From positions 62,001 through 126,000 of the forward strand of contig NZ_JAHKPI010000005.1 in the NCBI RefSeq assembly GCF_018860425.1: 64,000 nucleotides of DNA, given 5' to 3'. The notes under the pieces are model-generated. The model was given only the letters and a program-made list of their open reading frames with translations, was not told where the DNA came from and did no database searches. The position numbers and the translations under genes are program-made. Origin of the DNA: Marinobacter sp. F3R08 (GTDB lineage: Bacteria; Pseudomonadota; Gammaproteobacteria; Pseudomonadales; Oleiphilaceae). Positions 9,845 through 18,926 of this stretch are shown piece by piece (position 1 is the stretch's first letter; every line of letters starts with the position of its first letter).

Positions 9845-12031
9845 ATGGAACACTCAGTGCCCCTGATAGCACGCATTGCCCTGAATCGTCCGCTGCGCCG
9901 ACTCTTCGATTACATCGTCCCAGAACACCTTGAGCTGATTCCGGGCCAGAGAGTGCAAGTCCCGTTTGGCCGCCAGCAAGCGACCGGCCTCGTTGTTCAG
10001 ACTGGCGTAGAACCTCCCCCGGGAATAACCCTGAAACCGGTGACAGCCGTCACCGAGGAATGGCCAGCACTACCCGAAGAAACCTTCAGACTTCTGAGCT
10101 GGGCGAGCGATTACTACCAGCATCCACTGGGAGAATGCCTCTTCACCGCCCTGCCCCCGGGTCTTCGACGAGGAAATAAAGCGGAAGCGAAAAAGGCCGA
10201 ATGGTGGAGAACGCTCGATAATGACGCATCACTCCCGGCAAATGCCCATAAGCAAAAGGCGCTCATTGACTGGCTCCGCCACCACACCAATGGCGCACCG
10301 GCAACGGATATCATAAAGGCCGGTTTCAGCCGAACGCAACTCAATGCCCTTCGGGAGAAGGGGCTCATAGAAACCATTTCAACTCCCGGCGCCGAGACAG
10401 ACCATGAAGCGCCTGAAATCCTGGCCCGACACCCCGTACTGTCCAGTGCCCAGGCCTTGGCAGCAGACGAACTGACAACGCCAGGCGAAGGGTTTGGCGC
10501 ATCCCTTTTATACGGCATCACCGGCAGCGGAAAAACCGAAATCTACCTGCATTATCTGAAACAACACCTTGGTGCCCGTGACCAGGCCCTTATACTGGTT
10601 CCGGAGATCAATCTCACACCACAAACCGTGGCTCGGTTTGAGCACTATTTCGGCAGACGGATCGTGGTATGGCACTCAGCCCTGAACGACGGAGAGCGTC
10701 TGACAACATGGCTGAAAGTCCGCAACGGCGAACCCGTTATACTGGTAGGCACCCGGTCGGCGGTGCTACTCCCCTTTACCAACTTGCGCACCATCATTGT
10801 CGACGAAGAACACGACAGCTCCTACAAGCAAGGCGATGGCTTCCGTTACTCGGGCCGCGACCTGGCAGTCTACCGGGCTCACCTGAATAATTGCCCTGTA
10901 ATCCTGGGATCCGCGACACCGTCACTGGAATCCATACACAACGCAAAGCAGGACAAATATCGACTGGCAAAACTTGAAGAGCGCGCAGGCGCGGCGGCAC
11001 CGCCGATGGTCAGCTTGCTGGACATCCGCAGCCGACCTTTGGAAGGCGGCCTGTCCCGGCCAGCAATGAATGCCATCCAGCAAACCCTGGCCAGGGGCGA
11101 ACAAGCCCTGGTTTTCGTCAACCGACGCGGATTTGCCCCCGTTATGATGTGCTTTGACTGCGGTCACATGGTCGAGTGCCCTCGTTGTGACACCCGCCTG
11201 ACCTACCACCGTCGCGACCGAGCAATGCGCTGCCATCACTGCGATTATCAGACGGCAGCCACCGAACACTGCCCGAAATGCCACAGCGCGGCTTTCAAGC
11301 CCCTGGGACAAGGCACCGAAAGAACCGAAGAGATACTCACCACAGCTTTCCCGGACACTCCGGTTGTGCGAGTGGATCGCGACAGCACGCAACGCAAGGG
11401 CAGTATTCAGAGCATTCTGAGCCGGGTAAACAGCGGCAAACCATGCGTTCTTGTCGGCACCCAGATGCTGGCCAAGGGGCACGACTTCCCCAATGTGACG
11501 CTCGTTGTGGTGGTCAATGCCGACGGAGGCCTGTTCAGCGTGGACTTCCGGGCGCCCGAACAACTCATACAGACGCTTCTCCAGGTCAGTGGTCGCGCCG
11601 GTCGTGGCACAAAGCCCGGCAAAGTCCTGATCCAGACCTGCCACAGCGACCACCCGCTACTGAAAACACTCTGCGAGGGCAAATATCTTGATATCGCAGA
11701 GCAACTCCTCAAAGAGCGCGAGGAAGGTCAGTTCCCACCATTTCGCGCGATGGCCATCTTCCGTGCCGAAGCAGACACCATGGAGAAGAGCCTGCAAGTA
11801 CTGGATTCGATAAAACCCCTCACCAACAGCACTGGCATCGAAACCTGGGGCCCACTCCCTGCCATGATTGCCCGACGTGCCGACAAATACCGGGCACAGC
11901 TCATTCTCAACGCTCGAAACCGAAAACACCTGAACAATTTACTGTCAGGAATCTGCCAGGAGCTGGATCAGAGAAAACGACCGCCCGGGGTCAAATGGAT
12001 GATTGATGTTGACCCTCAGGAAACAGGGTAA
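9845..12031 (+). CDS. priA: Primosomal protein N' (replication restart helicase PriA)
   Basis: 3'-5' DNA helicase that reloads the replisome at stalled forks. Read from MEHSVPLIARIALNRPL it is 728 residues, close to E. coli PriA (732). Visible are the N-terminal DNA-binding domain, Walker A GITGSGKT (from residue 224), DEEH Walker B (320-323), a zinc-binding insertion rich in CxxC pairs (about 436-480) and the C-terminal helicase core (GTQMLAKGHDF, QVSGRAGRG). An open frame reaches back to 9614, but the extra 77 residues do not resemble PriA. It is divergent from rpmE. Confidence 0.96.
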   Translation: MEHSVPLIARIALNRPLRRLFDYIVPEHLELIPGQRVQVPFGRQQATGLVVQTGVEPPPGITLKPVTAVTEEWPALPEETFRLLSWASDYYQHPLGECLFTALPPGLRRGNKAEAKKAEWWRTLDNDASLPANAHKQKALIDWLRHHTNGAPATDIIKAGFSRTQLNALREKGLIETISTPGAETDHEAPEILARHPVLSSAQALAADELTTPGEGFGASLLYGITGSGKTEIYLHYLKQHLGARDQALILVPEINLTPQTVARFEHYFGRRIVVWHSALNDGERLTTWLKVRNGEPVILVGTRSAVLLPFTNLRTIIVDEEHDSSYKQGDGFRYSGRDLAVYRAHLNNCPVILGSATPSLESIHNAKQDKYRLAKLEERAGAAAPPMVSLLDIRSRPLEGGLSRPAMNAIQQTLARGEQALVFVNRRGFAPVMMCFDCGHMVECPRCDTRLTYHRRDRAMRCHHCDYQTAATEHCPKCHSAAFKPLGQGTERTEEILTTAFPDTPVVRVDRDSTQRKGSIQSILSRVNSGKPCVLVGTQMLAKGHDFPNVTLVVVVNADGGLFSVDFRAPEQLIQTLLQVSGRAGRGTKPGKVLIQTCHSDHPLLKTLCEGKYLDIAEQLLKEREEGQFPPFRAMAIFRAEADTMEKSLQVLDSIKPLTNSTGIETWGPLPAMIARRADKYRAQLILNARNRKHLNNLLSGICQELDQRKRPPGVKWMIDVDPQETG

Positions 12032-12256
12032 GGAATTTAGCTTAATATGAGACTCAACACTCGTTAATGCGATTCGTTACAAACTTTTTCACAAAGCCCA
12101 CACCTAAAGAGTTTCCTTCAAAAACTATGTGCTATGATCTCTGCATAATATAAGGGAATGCCTTTAAAATTTTTTGAATCGGAATCCAGTCGATAACAAG
12201 ATTCCGCAATATATACAGGCGTTGTGCCGCCAATACGGAAACTGGAGAAAAAGATA
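12032..12256 (+). other. AT-rich leader upstream of the Ig-like lipoprotein gene
   Basis: This gap is clearly richer in A+T than the neighbouring housekeeping genes and includes stretches such as TATGAT and CATAATATAAGG that could serve as promoter -10 elements. I could not fix a -35/-10 pair. The lipoprotein gene is preceded by CTGGAGAA at 12242-12249. Confidence 0.4.
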
Positions 12257-14179
12257 ATGTCGGGGAAAATCCTAGCGCGTGCGTCAGCTGTCTCGCTGGT
12301 TTTGGTTCTTGCAGCGTGCGGAGGAGATGATAGCTCTTCCAAGCTAGTCGGTACAGACAATCAGAGTGGGGGCAGTGATGGAACCGACACACCAGAAGGG
12401 GTTACTGTAGGATCTCTTAGCATCAGTGCAAGCCCTGTGCAAATAGGGACCACCTCAAACGCAGAATCAGAAATCCTTGTTTACGTGAGAGACGAAGACA
12501 ACATTTTGGTTCCCGACGTTCCTGTTCAATTTAGCGGAAGTGCTGGCTCCTCTCTTCAAGTAGAGCGTGAGATTACTGACGCTAGCGGCAGTGCACTTGC
12601 ATCCCTCAGACCTCTTAATGATCCACGCAATAGAATAGCGACCGTTTCCGCATCTGCTGGCAATCAGGAAAGCTCAATCTCTATTGCTATAAGCGGCACA
12701 ACCTTATCACTTGATGGCCCGAGCGCGGTATCGGCAGGGAATTCAGCCACTTTTACAGCCAGCCTTGCCGACTCGGCCAACGAAGGCATTCCGCTTGAAA
12801 CAATTGCGATAACCAACAGCAACCCAAACAACTCTATCAGCTTCAGCACCAATACAACTGGTGACAGTGGTGAAATCCAATTTACATTGGATGCAAATTC
12901 CTCAGGAAGCGACACCATTACTGCGTCCGCGTTTTCGGGCGATCTAACGACGTCTACAACAATCTCTGTTTCAGATAACTCATTCCGGTTTTCGACCCCT
13001 AGCGTAGACCAGGAAATCCCTCTTAACACTCCAGCAAACGTTACACTGCAGTGGACAGCTGGTGGAGCAGGCATCGCAACTGAAAGCATTTCTTTTGCGA
13101 GCACACGAGGCACGCTCTCGAACCCCACAGCAATTACAGACGGAAACGGCAATGCAACCATCTCCATTCAGGGAGACACAGCTGGTCCAGCAACGATCGT
13201 TGCAAACGCTACCGATCCAGACACTAACGTATCGATCTCAACCCAACAGACTGTAGAGTTTGTAGCCACAACGCCTGCTCTTGTGACAGCCCAAGCTAGC
13301 AAGACACAGCTCATAGCGAATGAACAGTCCCGCATAACTGCGGTCGTAAGAGATAGTGCGGGAAATTTGGTCAAAAATAAGATCGTCGAATTTAAGATCG
13401 AGTCAGATGTAAGTGGCGGCGTTCTCTCCTCCGCAACAGGAACCACCGACTCGCTAGGTCGCTCATCGGTTACCTACACTGCTGGACAGAGTTCAACCGG
13501 CCGAGATGGGGTTATTATTTCAACAAAAGTTAAAAACACAGCCATATCCGACGACATTGCCTTAACCGTCTCAAACGGAGCACTCCGTCTTACTGTTGGA
13601 ACCGGTAACACACTGGCAGAGCCAGACGCTGATCACTATGTAAAGGACTGGGTGGTATTTGTAAGCGACGCAAATGGACAGCCAGTGGAAGGAGCAGATG
13701 TTGAGTTATCTGTAACGCCAGTTGCCTACAGAAAAGGCAATTTTATACTCATTGACGAAGACGATGACGGTGAATATGACTATTGGGCGGCGGACAACGA
13801 ATTCTCCTGTCCATCTGAAGACCTGAATGGTAACGGCATTCTCGATGTCAGCGAATCGGACACCAACAATTCTGGCAACATCGAACCAACGAATGACGCT
13901 GTTGCAGTTGTTGACGATAATATCACCGCATCCGATGGCTCCGCACATTTCGATATTCGTTACGCGCAAAGCAGCTGTGCCTGGGTAGATGTAAAAGTGG
14001 AAGCTAGAACTAGCGTGGACGGCACAGAGTATGGAGAAGAAGCAACGATTACATTGCCGTGCGCGGCTTCTGACCTGCAAGACCCTGAGGTCACACCCCC
14101 AGCTGAAAGTACGGCGGATACCACTTTCGGTGTCGAAGGTAAATACGGAAACGTCCTAAGCTGCTCGATCAATGACTAA
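12257..14179 (+). CDS. Surface lipoprotein with Ig-like (Big-1 type) repeats
   Basis: Predicted 640-residue lipoprotein of unknown function. The N-terminus has a signal peptide ending in LAAC (Cys near residue 21), then an S/G/D-rich linker. The body is a series of beta-sandwich repeats of the bacterial Ig-like/invasin type, each with patterns such as VPDVPVQF...TDASGSALA, TTDSLGRSSVTYTA and TDGNGNATISI. Near residues 522-533 a DLNGNGILDVSE segment resembles an EF-hand/dockerin calcium loop, and a DEDDDGEYDYW segment lies shortly before. The ATG at 12257 has a better ribosome site than the upstream ATG at 12224. A+T-richer codon use (ATA, AGA, TCT) and its place between priA and argS, adjacent in Pseudomonas, suggest acquisition. 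Adhesion or surface attachment is an inference. Confidence 0.8.
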   Translation: MSGKILARASAVSLVLVLAACGGDDSSSKLVGTDNQSGGSDGTDTPEGVTVGSLSISASPVQIGTTSNAESEILVYVRDEDNILVPDVPVQFSGSAGSSLQVEREITDASGSALASLRPLNDPRNRIATVSASAGNQESSISIAISGTTLSLDGPSAVSAGNSATFTASLADSANEGIPLETIAITNSNPNNSISFSTNTTGDSGEIQFTLDANSSGSDTITASAFSGDLTTSTTISVSDNSFRFSTPSVDQEIPLNTPANVTLQWTAGGAGIATESISFASTRGTLSNPTAITDGNGNATISIQGDTAGPATIVANATDPDTNVSISTQQTVEFVATTPALVTAQASKTQLIANEQSRITAVVRDSAGNLVKNKIVEFKIESDVSGGVLSSATGTTDSLGRSSVTYTAGQSSTGRDGVIISTKVKNTAISDDIALTVSNGALRLTVGTGNTLAEPDADHYVKDWVVFVSDANGQPVEGADVELSVTPVAYRKGNFILIDEDDDGEYDYWAADNEFSCPSEDLNGNGILDVSESDTNNSGNIEPTNDAVAVVDDNITASDGSAHFDIRYAQSSCAWVDVKVEARTSVDGTEYGEEATITLPCAASDLQDPEVTPPAESTADTTFGVEGKYGNVLSCSIND

Positions 14180-14245
14180 CCGACTTAATAGAATCCTCAA
14201 GGATAGCAGGCCATACAAGACTGCTTAAGCGCAGCCTTCCGACCA

Positions 14246-14283
14246 CACAAAATAACCGTGGCATTGTTCACGGTTATTTTGTG
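14246..14283 (+). terminator. Long perfect hairpin after the lipoprotein gene
   Basis: Fifteen bases (14246-14260) pair perfectly with 14269-14283 around an 8-nt loop. The stem has an AAAA/TTTT edge, so it may act as a terminator in either direction. GTTCAC recurs 23 bases beyond. Confidence 0.75.
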
Positions 14284-14584
14284 AACTGCCTTGCAATAAG
14301 GAACGTTCACAATTAAGCCCCTGATTCAAGTTATTGACTAATCTTCGCACTTAGCTAGCAATGTATGGCATAAACTTTCGTACTGACCGGAGCCGTCACG
14401 GCATCTTCCTCTTTATCGACCCAGACAATAAATATTCCGACACGTTGTGAACAGGCAGTTTTCCATCGCGTCCACATCGAGCTTTTGCTTACACCCAAAC
14501 TTTCCGCGATAATAGCTGCCTTCTGTTTTCATTGGGCCTCCTGCCCCGAAGCTAATTCTCCTGTAAACCGAGTCATCTGACAGC
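14284..14584. other. Gene-free stretch before argS
   Basis: About 300 bp with no supported gene. The only long frame here (minus strand, 14413-14646) runs into argS and resembles nothing known. An argS promoter is expected but I could not place one. Confidence 0.5.
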
Positions 14585-16270
14585 ATGAAAGAGACCGTTT
14601 CCGATCTGCTCCAGTCTGCACTGGCAGCACTCCAAGCCGATGGCACCCTGCCTGCGGACCAGTCCTTTACCCCTCAGGTAGGGAACACCAAGGACAAGTC
14701 CCACGGGGACTATGCCTGCAACATCGCCCTTGTTGCCTCAAAGGCAGCTGGCTGTCCACCGCGAAAACTGGCGGAAGCGCTGATCGAAAACCTGCCTCAG
14801 AGCAAGGCGGTGGAGAAAGTAGAGATTGCCGGCCCCGGTTTCATTAATTTTTTCATGAGCACAGCCAGTGCTTTTGAGGTCGTCAATGCCATCCTTGAAA
14901 AAGGCGATCGTTTCGGTCGCAACAATCACGGAAAAGGCGAAAACGTTCAGGTGGAGTTTGTTTCCGCCAACCCCACGGGCCCTCTGCATGTCGGCCATGG
15001 TCGCGGTGCAGCAATTGGTGACTGCCTTTGCCGGCTACTGGAAGCCAACGGGTACAACGTCACCCGTGAGTTTTACTACAACGACGCAGGCGCCCAGATC
15101 AACAACCTGGCACTCTCTGTTCAGGCCCGGGTATCCGGTCTGTCGCCGGAAGACGAGAGCTGGCCCGCCGATGGGTACCGGGGCAATTACATTATTGATG
15201 TCGCCAATGCCTACCTTGCCGGCGAAACGGTGACTGCCGACGACCGGGAGGTCACCGCCAAAGGGGATCCGGAAGACCGCGACGCTATCCGCGAATTTGC
15301 CGTAGCCTACCTGCGTCGGGAACAGGATCTTGACCTGAAAGCCTTCGGCGTCCAGTTCGATGTCTATTTCCTGGAGTCCTCGCTGTATGAGGACGGAAAG
15401 GTTGAAGCTACGGTCAAGCGCCTGCAGGAGAATGGCTATACCTATGAGCAGGATGGCGCCATGTGGCTGAAGACCACCGACTTCGGCGATGACAAGGATC
15501 GGGTCATGCGCAAGAAGGACGGCGGCTATACCTATTTCCTGCCGGACGTTGCCTATCACCTCGACAAGTGGCAGCGAGGCTTTACCACGGTTATCAATGA
15601 ACAGGGTGCCGACCATCACTCGACCGTTACACGGGTTCGCGCCGGCTTGCAGGCGCTCAATGCCGGCATTCCAAAGGGCTGGCCTGACTACGTACTGCAC
15701 CAGATGGTGATGGTGACCCGCTCCGGCCAGGAGGTGAAAATCTCCAAACGCGCTGGCAGCTACGTGACAATCCGGGATCTGATTGATGAAGTTGGCCGCG
15801 ACGCAACCCGATTCTTTCTGGCCGCGCGCCGGGTAGACTCCCAACTGACCTTCGATATCGATCTGGCGCGCTCCCAGACCAATGAAAACCCGGTGTATTA
15901 CATTCAGTATGCCCACGCGCGAATCTGCAGCGTTCTTCGTAAACTGGCAGAGGAGGGAATAGAGCGTGGCCGCAACGAATGCATAGGCGATCTGTCACTG
16001 CTGACTCTGGACGAGGAAAAAGACCTGGCGAACCAGTTGGCGAAATACCCGGAACTGATCGCTAATTCCGCCGATCAGCGGGAGCCTCATCACCTGACCC
16101 ACTATCTGCGGGATTTGGCGGGCCAGTTCCATACCTATTACAACGCCCACAAGGTATTGATTGAGGACACGGCAGTTCGTGATGCCAGACTCAGCCTCTA
16201 TCTCGCGATCAGACAGGTTATCGCCAACGGTCTGGATCTGCTGGGCGTCAGCGCACCGGAAGAGATGTAA
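14585..16270 (+). CDS. argS: Arginyl-tRNA synthetase
   Basis: Class I aminoacyl-tRNA synthetase that charges tRNA-Arg. The 561-residue protein has the N-terminal Add-1 tRNA D-loop domain, the HIGH-type motif HVGHGRG starting at residue 135, the KMSKS-equivalent KISK (385-388) and the C-terminal DALR anticodon-binding domain with [17 protein letters not shown]. Length is typical. The SPOR gene follows 6 bp after the stop, so the two are probably co-transcribed, as in Pseudomonas. Confidence 0.97.
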   Translation: MKETVSDLLQSALAALQADGTLPADQSFTPQVGNTKDKSHGDYACNIALVASKAAGCPPRKLAEALIENLPQSKAVEKVEIAGPGFINFFMSTASAFEVVNAILEKGDRFGRNNHGKGENVQVEFVSANPTGPLHVGHGRGAAIGDCLCRLLEANGYNVTREFYYNDAGAQINNLALSVQARVSGLSPEDESWPADGYRGNYIIDVANAYLAGETVTADDREVTAKGDPEDRDAIREFAVAYLRREQDLDLKAFGVQFDVYFLESSLYEDGKVEATVKRLQENGYTYEQDGAMWLKTTDFGDDKDRVMRKKDGGYTYFLPDVAYHLDKWQRGFTTVINEQGADHHSTVTRVRAGLQALNAGIPKGWPDYVLHQMVMVTRSGQEVKISKRAGSYVTIRDLIDEVGRDATRFFLAARRVDSQLTFDIDLARSQTNENPVYYIQYAHARICSVLRKLAEEGIERGRNECIGDLSLLTLDEEKDLANQLAKYPELIANSADQREPHHLTHYLRDLAGQFHTYYNAHKVLIEDTAVRDARLSLYLAIRQVIANGLDLLGVSAPEEM

Positions 16271-16276
16271 AAACGA

Positions 16277-16912
16277 ATGTCCCGAGATTATGCCCGCAAG
16301 GACAAACCCGCCAAGGCTTCAGCCACGTCGCGCAGGAAGCCTGCAAAGCAGTCGAAGCCAAAGTCTGCACGACCAAAGCCCGCACCAAGTGCGCGTTCCC
16401 AGCACGGTGGCTTGTCGTTGAAATGGATACTGTCCCTGGCCGCTGTCGGGGGCTTTATCGGGTTTATCGTTTACCTGAACTCACTGCCAGCCAGTCGCGG
16501 AACACCGCAACCAGCGGCACAAAAATCCGTGGAAAAACCGGTACAGAAATCCCCCGAGACTGCCAGCGAAGAGGAGGCCCCCGGTTTCCGCTTCTATGAA
16601 ATGTTGCCGGAGTCCGAGGTTGTTCCGCCCAAAGTCGACGAGTACACACCAGGCCCGACCCGACAGGACTTTAATTATCTGGTTCAGTCTGGTTCCTTCA
16701 GAAGCAAGGAAGACGCCGAGCGGCAGCGTGCCCAGATTGCGTTCCAGGGTTTGCGCGCGACGATCCAGCGGATCGATCTGGACAGTGGGTCCGTCTGGTA
16801 TCGGGTGAACGTTGGCCCCTTCACTTCCCGAAGCCAGATGAATTCCGCAATCGACAAACTGGTGTCTCTCAATATCCAGCCATTGGTCCGGAAGATTCCC
16901 AAGCAGGGCTGA
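16277..16912 (+). CDS. SPOR-domain cell-division-type protein (FtsN-like)
   Basis: Bitopic inner-membrane protein of 211 residues: a basic cytoplasmic N-terminus rich in K, R, P and S (1-50), one transmembrane helix (about 53-73), a P/E/K-rich periplasmic linker, and a C-terminal SPOR domain (about 130-208; YLVQSGSFRSKEDAERQRAQI, WYRVNVGPF) that binds denuded glycan strands at the septum. It sits between argS and hslVU, as its Pseudomonas counterpart does. It may be the functional FtsN; the sequence alone does not prove it. Confidence 0.88.
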   Translation: MSRDYARKDKPAKASATSRRKPAKQSKPKSARPKPAPSARSQHGGLSLKWILSLAAVGGFIGFIVYLNSLPASRGTPQPAAQKSVEKPVQKSPETASEEEAPGFRFYEMLPESEVVPPKVDEYTPGPTRQDFNYLVQSGSFRSKEDAERQRAQIAFQGLRATIQRIDLDSGSVWYRVNVGPFTSRSQMNSAIDKLVSLNIQPLVRKIPKQG

Positions 16913-16935
16913 TCTTCCGGGCTCGGCACAAGCAC

Positions 16936-16963
16936 CTTGAATTCGCAACAGAAGCCTCCATAA
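16936..16963 (+). promoter_or_regulatory. Sigma32 (heat-shock)-type promoter of hslVU
   Basis: CTTGAA at 16936-16941 is followed after 14 bases by CTCCATAA (16956-16963), close to the RpoH consensus CTTGAA-N13-15-CCCCATnT. It lies 39 bp before the hslV start, where a heat-shock promoter is expected. Confidence 0.72.
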
Positions 16964-17002
16964 CAACGGGATACCAATTTCAATCAGGCAATTGGAGCCC
17001 AA

Positions 17003-17533
17003 ATGACTACCATTCTTTCCGTCAGGCGCGATGACGAAGTTGCCATGGGTGGCGACGGCCAGGTTTCCCTCGGCAATACAGTAATGAAAGGCAATGCCCG
17101 GAAGGTGCGCCGCCTATACAACGGCAAGGTAATCGCCGGTTTCGCGGGCGGCACAGCCGATGCGTTTACGTTGTTTGAGCGATTCGAGGCCCAGCTTGAG
17201 AAACACCAGGGCAACCTCACCAGAGCTGCCGTGGAGCTGGCAAAAGACTGGCGGACAGATCGCGCACTGCGCAAACTCGAAGCATTACTGGCGGTGGCGG
17301 ATAAAACAGCCTCGCTGATCATTACCGGCAATGGCGATGTCATAGAGCCCGAGCAGGGCCTGATTGCGATTGGTTCGGGGGGCCCGTTTGCCCAAGCCTC
17401 CGCCCGCGCACTGCTCGAGAATACCGATCTGTCTGCCCACGAGATCGTCGAAAAAGGTCTCGATATCGCCGCTGACATTTGTATCTATACCAACCACAAT
17501 CGCACCCTTGAAGTGCTCTCCTCAAACGACTGA
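17003..17533 (+). CDS. hslV: ATP-dependent protease peptidase subunit HslV
   Basis: Threonine protease of the HslUV (ClpQY) complex. The 176-residue protein begins [20 protein letters not shown]; removal of Met exposes the catalytic N-terminal Thr. The [10 protein letters not shown] segment and the family length are as expected. hslU follows after 12 bp. A sigma32-like promoter upstream fits heat-shock control. Confidence 0.98.
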   Translation: MTTILSVRRDDEVAMGGDGQVSLGNTVMKGNARKVRRLYNGKVIAGFAGGTADAFTLFERFEAQLEKHQGNLTRAAVELAKDWRTDRALRKLEALLAVADKTASLIITGNGDVIEPEQGLIAIGSGGPFAQASARALLENTDLSAHEIVEKGLDIAADICIYTNHNRTLEVLSSND

Positions 17534-17545
17534 TCCGGAGCGACC

Positions 17546-18874
17546 ATGTCTGCAATGACTCCCCGTGAGATTGTCCACGAGCTCAACAAACACATCGTGG
17601 GTCAGGAAGAAGCCAAGCGGGCGGTAGCCATCGCCCTCAGAAACCGCTGGCGCCGGATGCAACTGGACAGCAGCCTGCGCGATGAGATCACGCCCAAGAA
17701 TATTCTGATGATCGGTCCCACTGGTGTCGGTAAAACCGAGATTGCCCGGCGCCTGGCAAAGCTGGCCGATGCCCCGTTTCTGAAAGTAGAAGCCACGAAG
17801 TTCACGGAAGTCGGCTATGTGGGCCGTGATGTCGAGTCCATTATCCGTGATCTGGCCGATATGGCCGTCAAAATGCTCCGTGAAGCGGAAATGAAACGCC
17901 ACGAAGAGCGAGCGCTGGATTGCGCGGAAGAGCGCATCCTCGATGCCCTGATTCCGCCACCCAGAGATTTTAACGAAGACAGCCAGCGCAGCTCAGATTC
18001 CTCCACTCGCCAACTGTTCCGGAAGAAACTCCGGGAAGGCGAACTTGATGACAAGGAAATCGAGATCGACCTGCACAATGCCAGCGCCGGTGTGGAAATC
18101 ATGGCACCGCCGGGCATGGAAGAGATGACAAACCAGTTGCAGAGCATGTTCTCCAACCTGTCTTCCGACAAGCGTAAAACCCGGAAGATGAAGGTATCCG
18201 ACGCACTCAAGAGAGCCAAGGAAGAAGAGGCTGCGAAACTGGTCAACGAAGAGGAGATCAAACACAAGGCCATTCAAGCCGTAGAGCAGAATGGCATTGT
18301 CTTCGTGGATGAGATCGACAAGGTGGCCAAGCGATCCGAGAACACGTCATCAGACGTTTCTCGCGAGGGCGTTCAACGTGACCTGCTACCGCTGATCGAA
18401 GGCAGTACCGTAAGCACCAAATACGGCTCTGTGCGTACAGATCACATACTGTTCATTGCTTCCGGCGCGTTCCACTTGTCAAAGCCTTCCGATCTGATTC
18501 CAGAGCTGCAGGGGCGCCTACCCATTCGCGTGGAGCTTCAGGCCCTGACACCGGAGGACTTCAAACGCATTCTGACCGAACCCGATGCCTCTCTGGTGCA
18601 ACAGTACGAAGCACTGATGCTGACCGAAGGTGTGCAACTGACGTTCCGGGAAGATGCCATCGCCCGCATTGCCGAGGTTGCCTGGAAGGTGAACGAGAGC
18701 ACTGAGAACATCGGTGCCCGACGGCTGCATACCGTACTGGAGCGCTTGCTGGAGACTCTGTCCTTTGATGCAGGCGACAAGGTTACCGATGGCTTTGAAG
18801 TTACCGCTGAGTACGTAGACGAGAAGCTTGGAGAGTTGTCTGAAGACGAAGATCTGAGCCGTTATATCCTCTAA
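17546..18874 (+). CDS. hslU: ATP-dependent protease ATPase subunit HslU
   Basis: AAA+ unfoldase that feeds substrates into HslV. The 442-residue protein has Walker A GPTGVGKT (from residue 57), the pore-loop segment [16 protein letters not shown], the I-domain insertion (about 110-240, rich in charged residues), Walker B FVDEIDK (about 253-259) and the C-terminal ISEGRY-like tail ending LSRYIL, which docks in HslV. Ribosome site GGAG is 5 bp before the ATG. It is co-transcribed with hslV. Confidence 0.98.
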   Translation: MSAMTPREIVHELNKHIVGQEEAKRAVAIALRNRWRRMQLDSSLRDEITPKNILMIGPTGVGKTEIARRLAKLADAPFLKVEATKFTEVGYVGRDVESIIRDLADMAVKMLREAEMKRHEERALDCAEERILDALIPPPRDFNEDSQRSSDSSTRQLFRKKLREGELDDKEIEIDLHNASAGVEIMAPPGMEEMTNQLQSMFSNLSSDKRKTRKMKVSDALKRAKEEEAAKLVNEEEIKHKAIQAVEQNGIVFVDEIDKVAKRSENTSSDVSREGVQRDLLPLIEGSTVSTKYGSVRTDHILFIASGAFHLSKPSDLIPELQGRLPIRVELQALTPEDFKRILTEPDASLVQQYEALMLTEGVQLTFREDAIARIAEVAWKVNESTENIGARRLHTVLERLLETLSFDAGDKVTDGFEVTAEYVDEKLGELSEDEDLSRYIL

Positions 18875-18877
18875 ACC

Positions 18878-18916
18878 TCAGGCGGGGGAGATGAAGGCTT
18901 CGTCTCCCCCGCCTGA
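18878..18916. terminator. Strong hairpin between convergent hslU and patatin-like gene
   Basis: Bases 18878-18891 pair perfectly with 18903-18916 (14 bp, GC-rich), and part of the loop can pair too. There is no T-run on either side, so it is an unusual terminator or an mRNA 3'-end stabiliser shared by both convergent genes. Confidence 0.6.
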
Positions 18917-18926
18917 CGTCTCAAGA

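Noticed and set aside
14413..14646. 77-codon minus-strand frame before argS
   Set aside because: Overlaps the argS start, shows no ribosome site or family resemblance.
15035..15916. 293-codon minus-strand open frame
   Set aside because: Antisense to argS core motifs and not protein-like.
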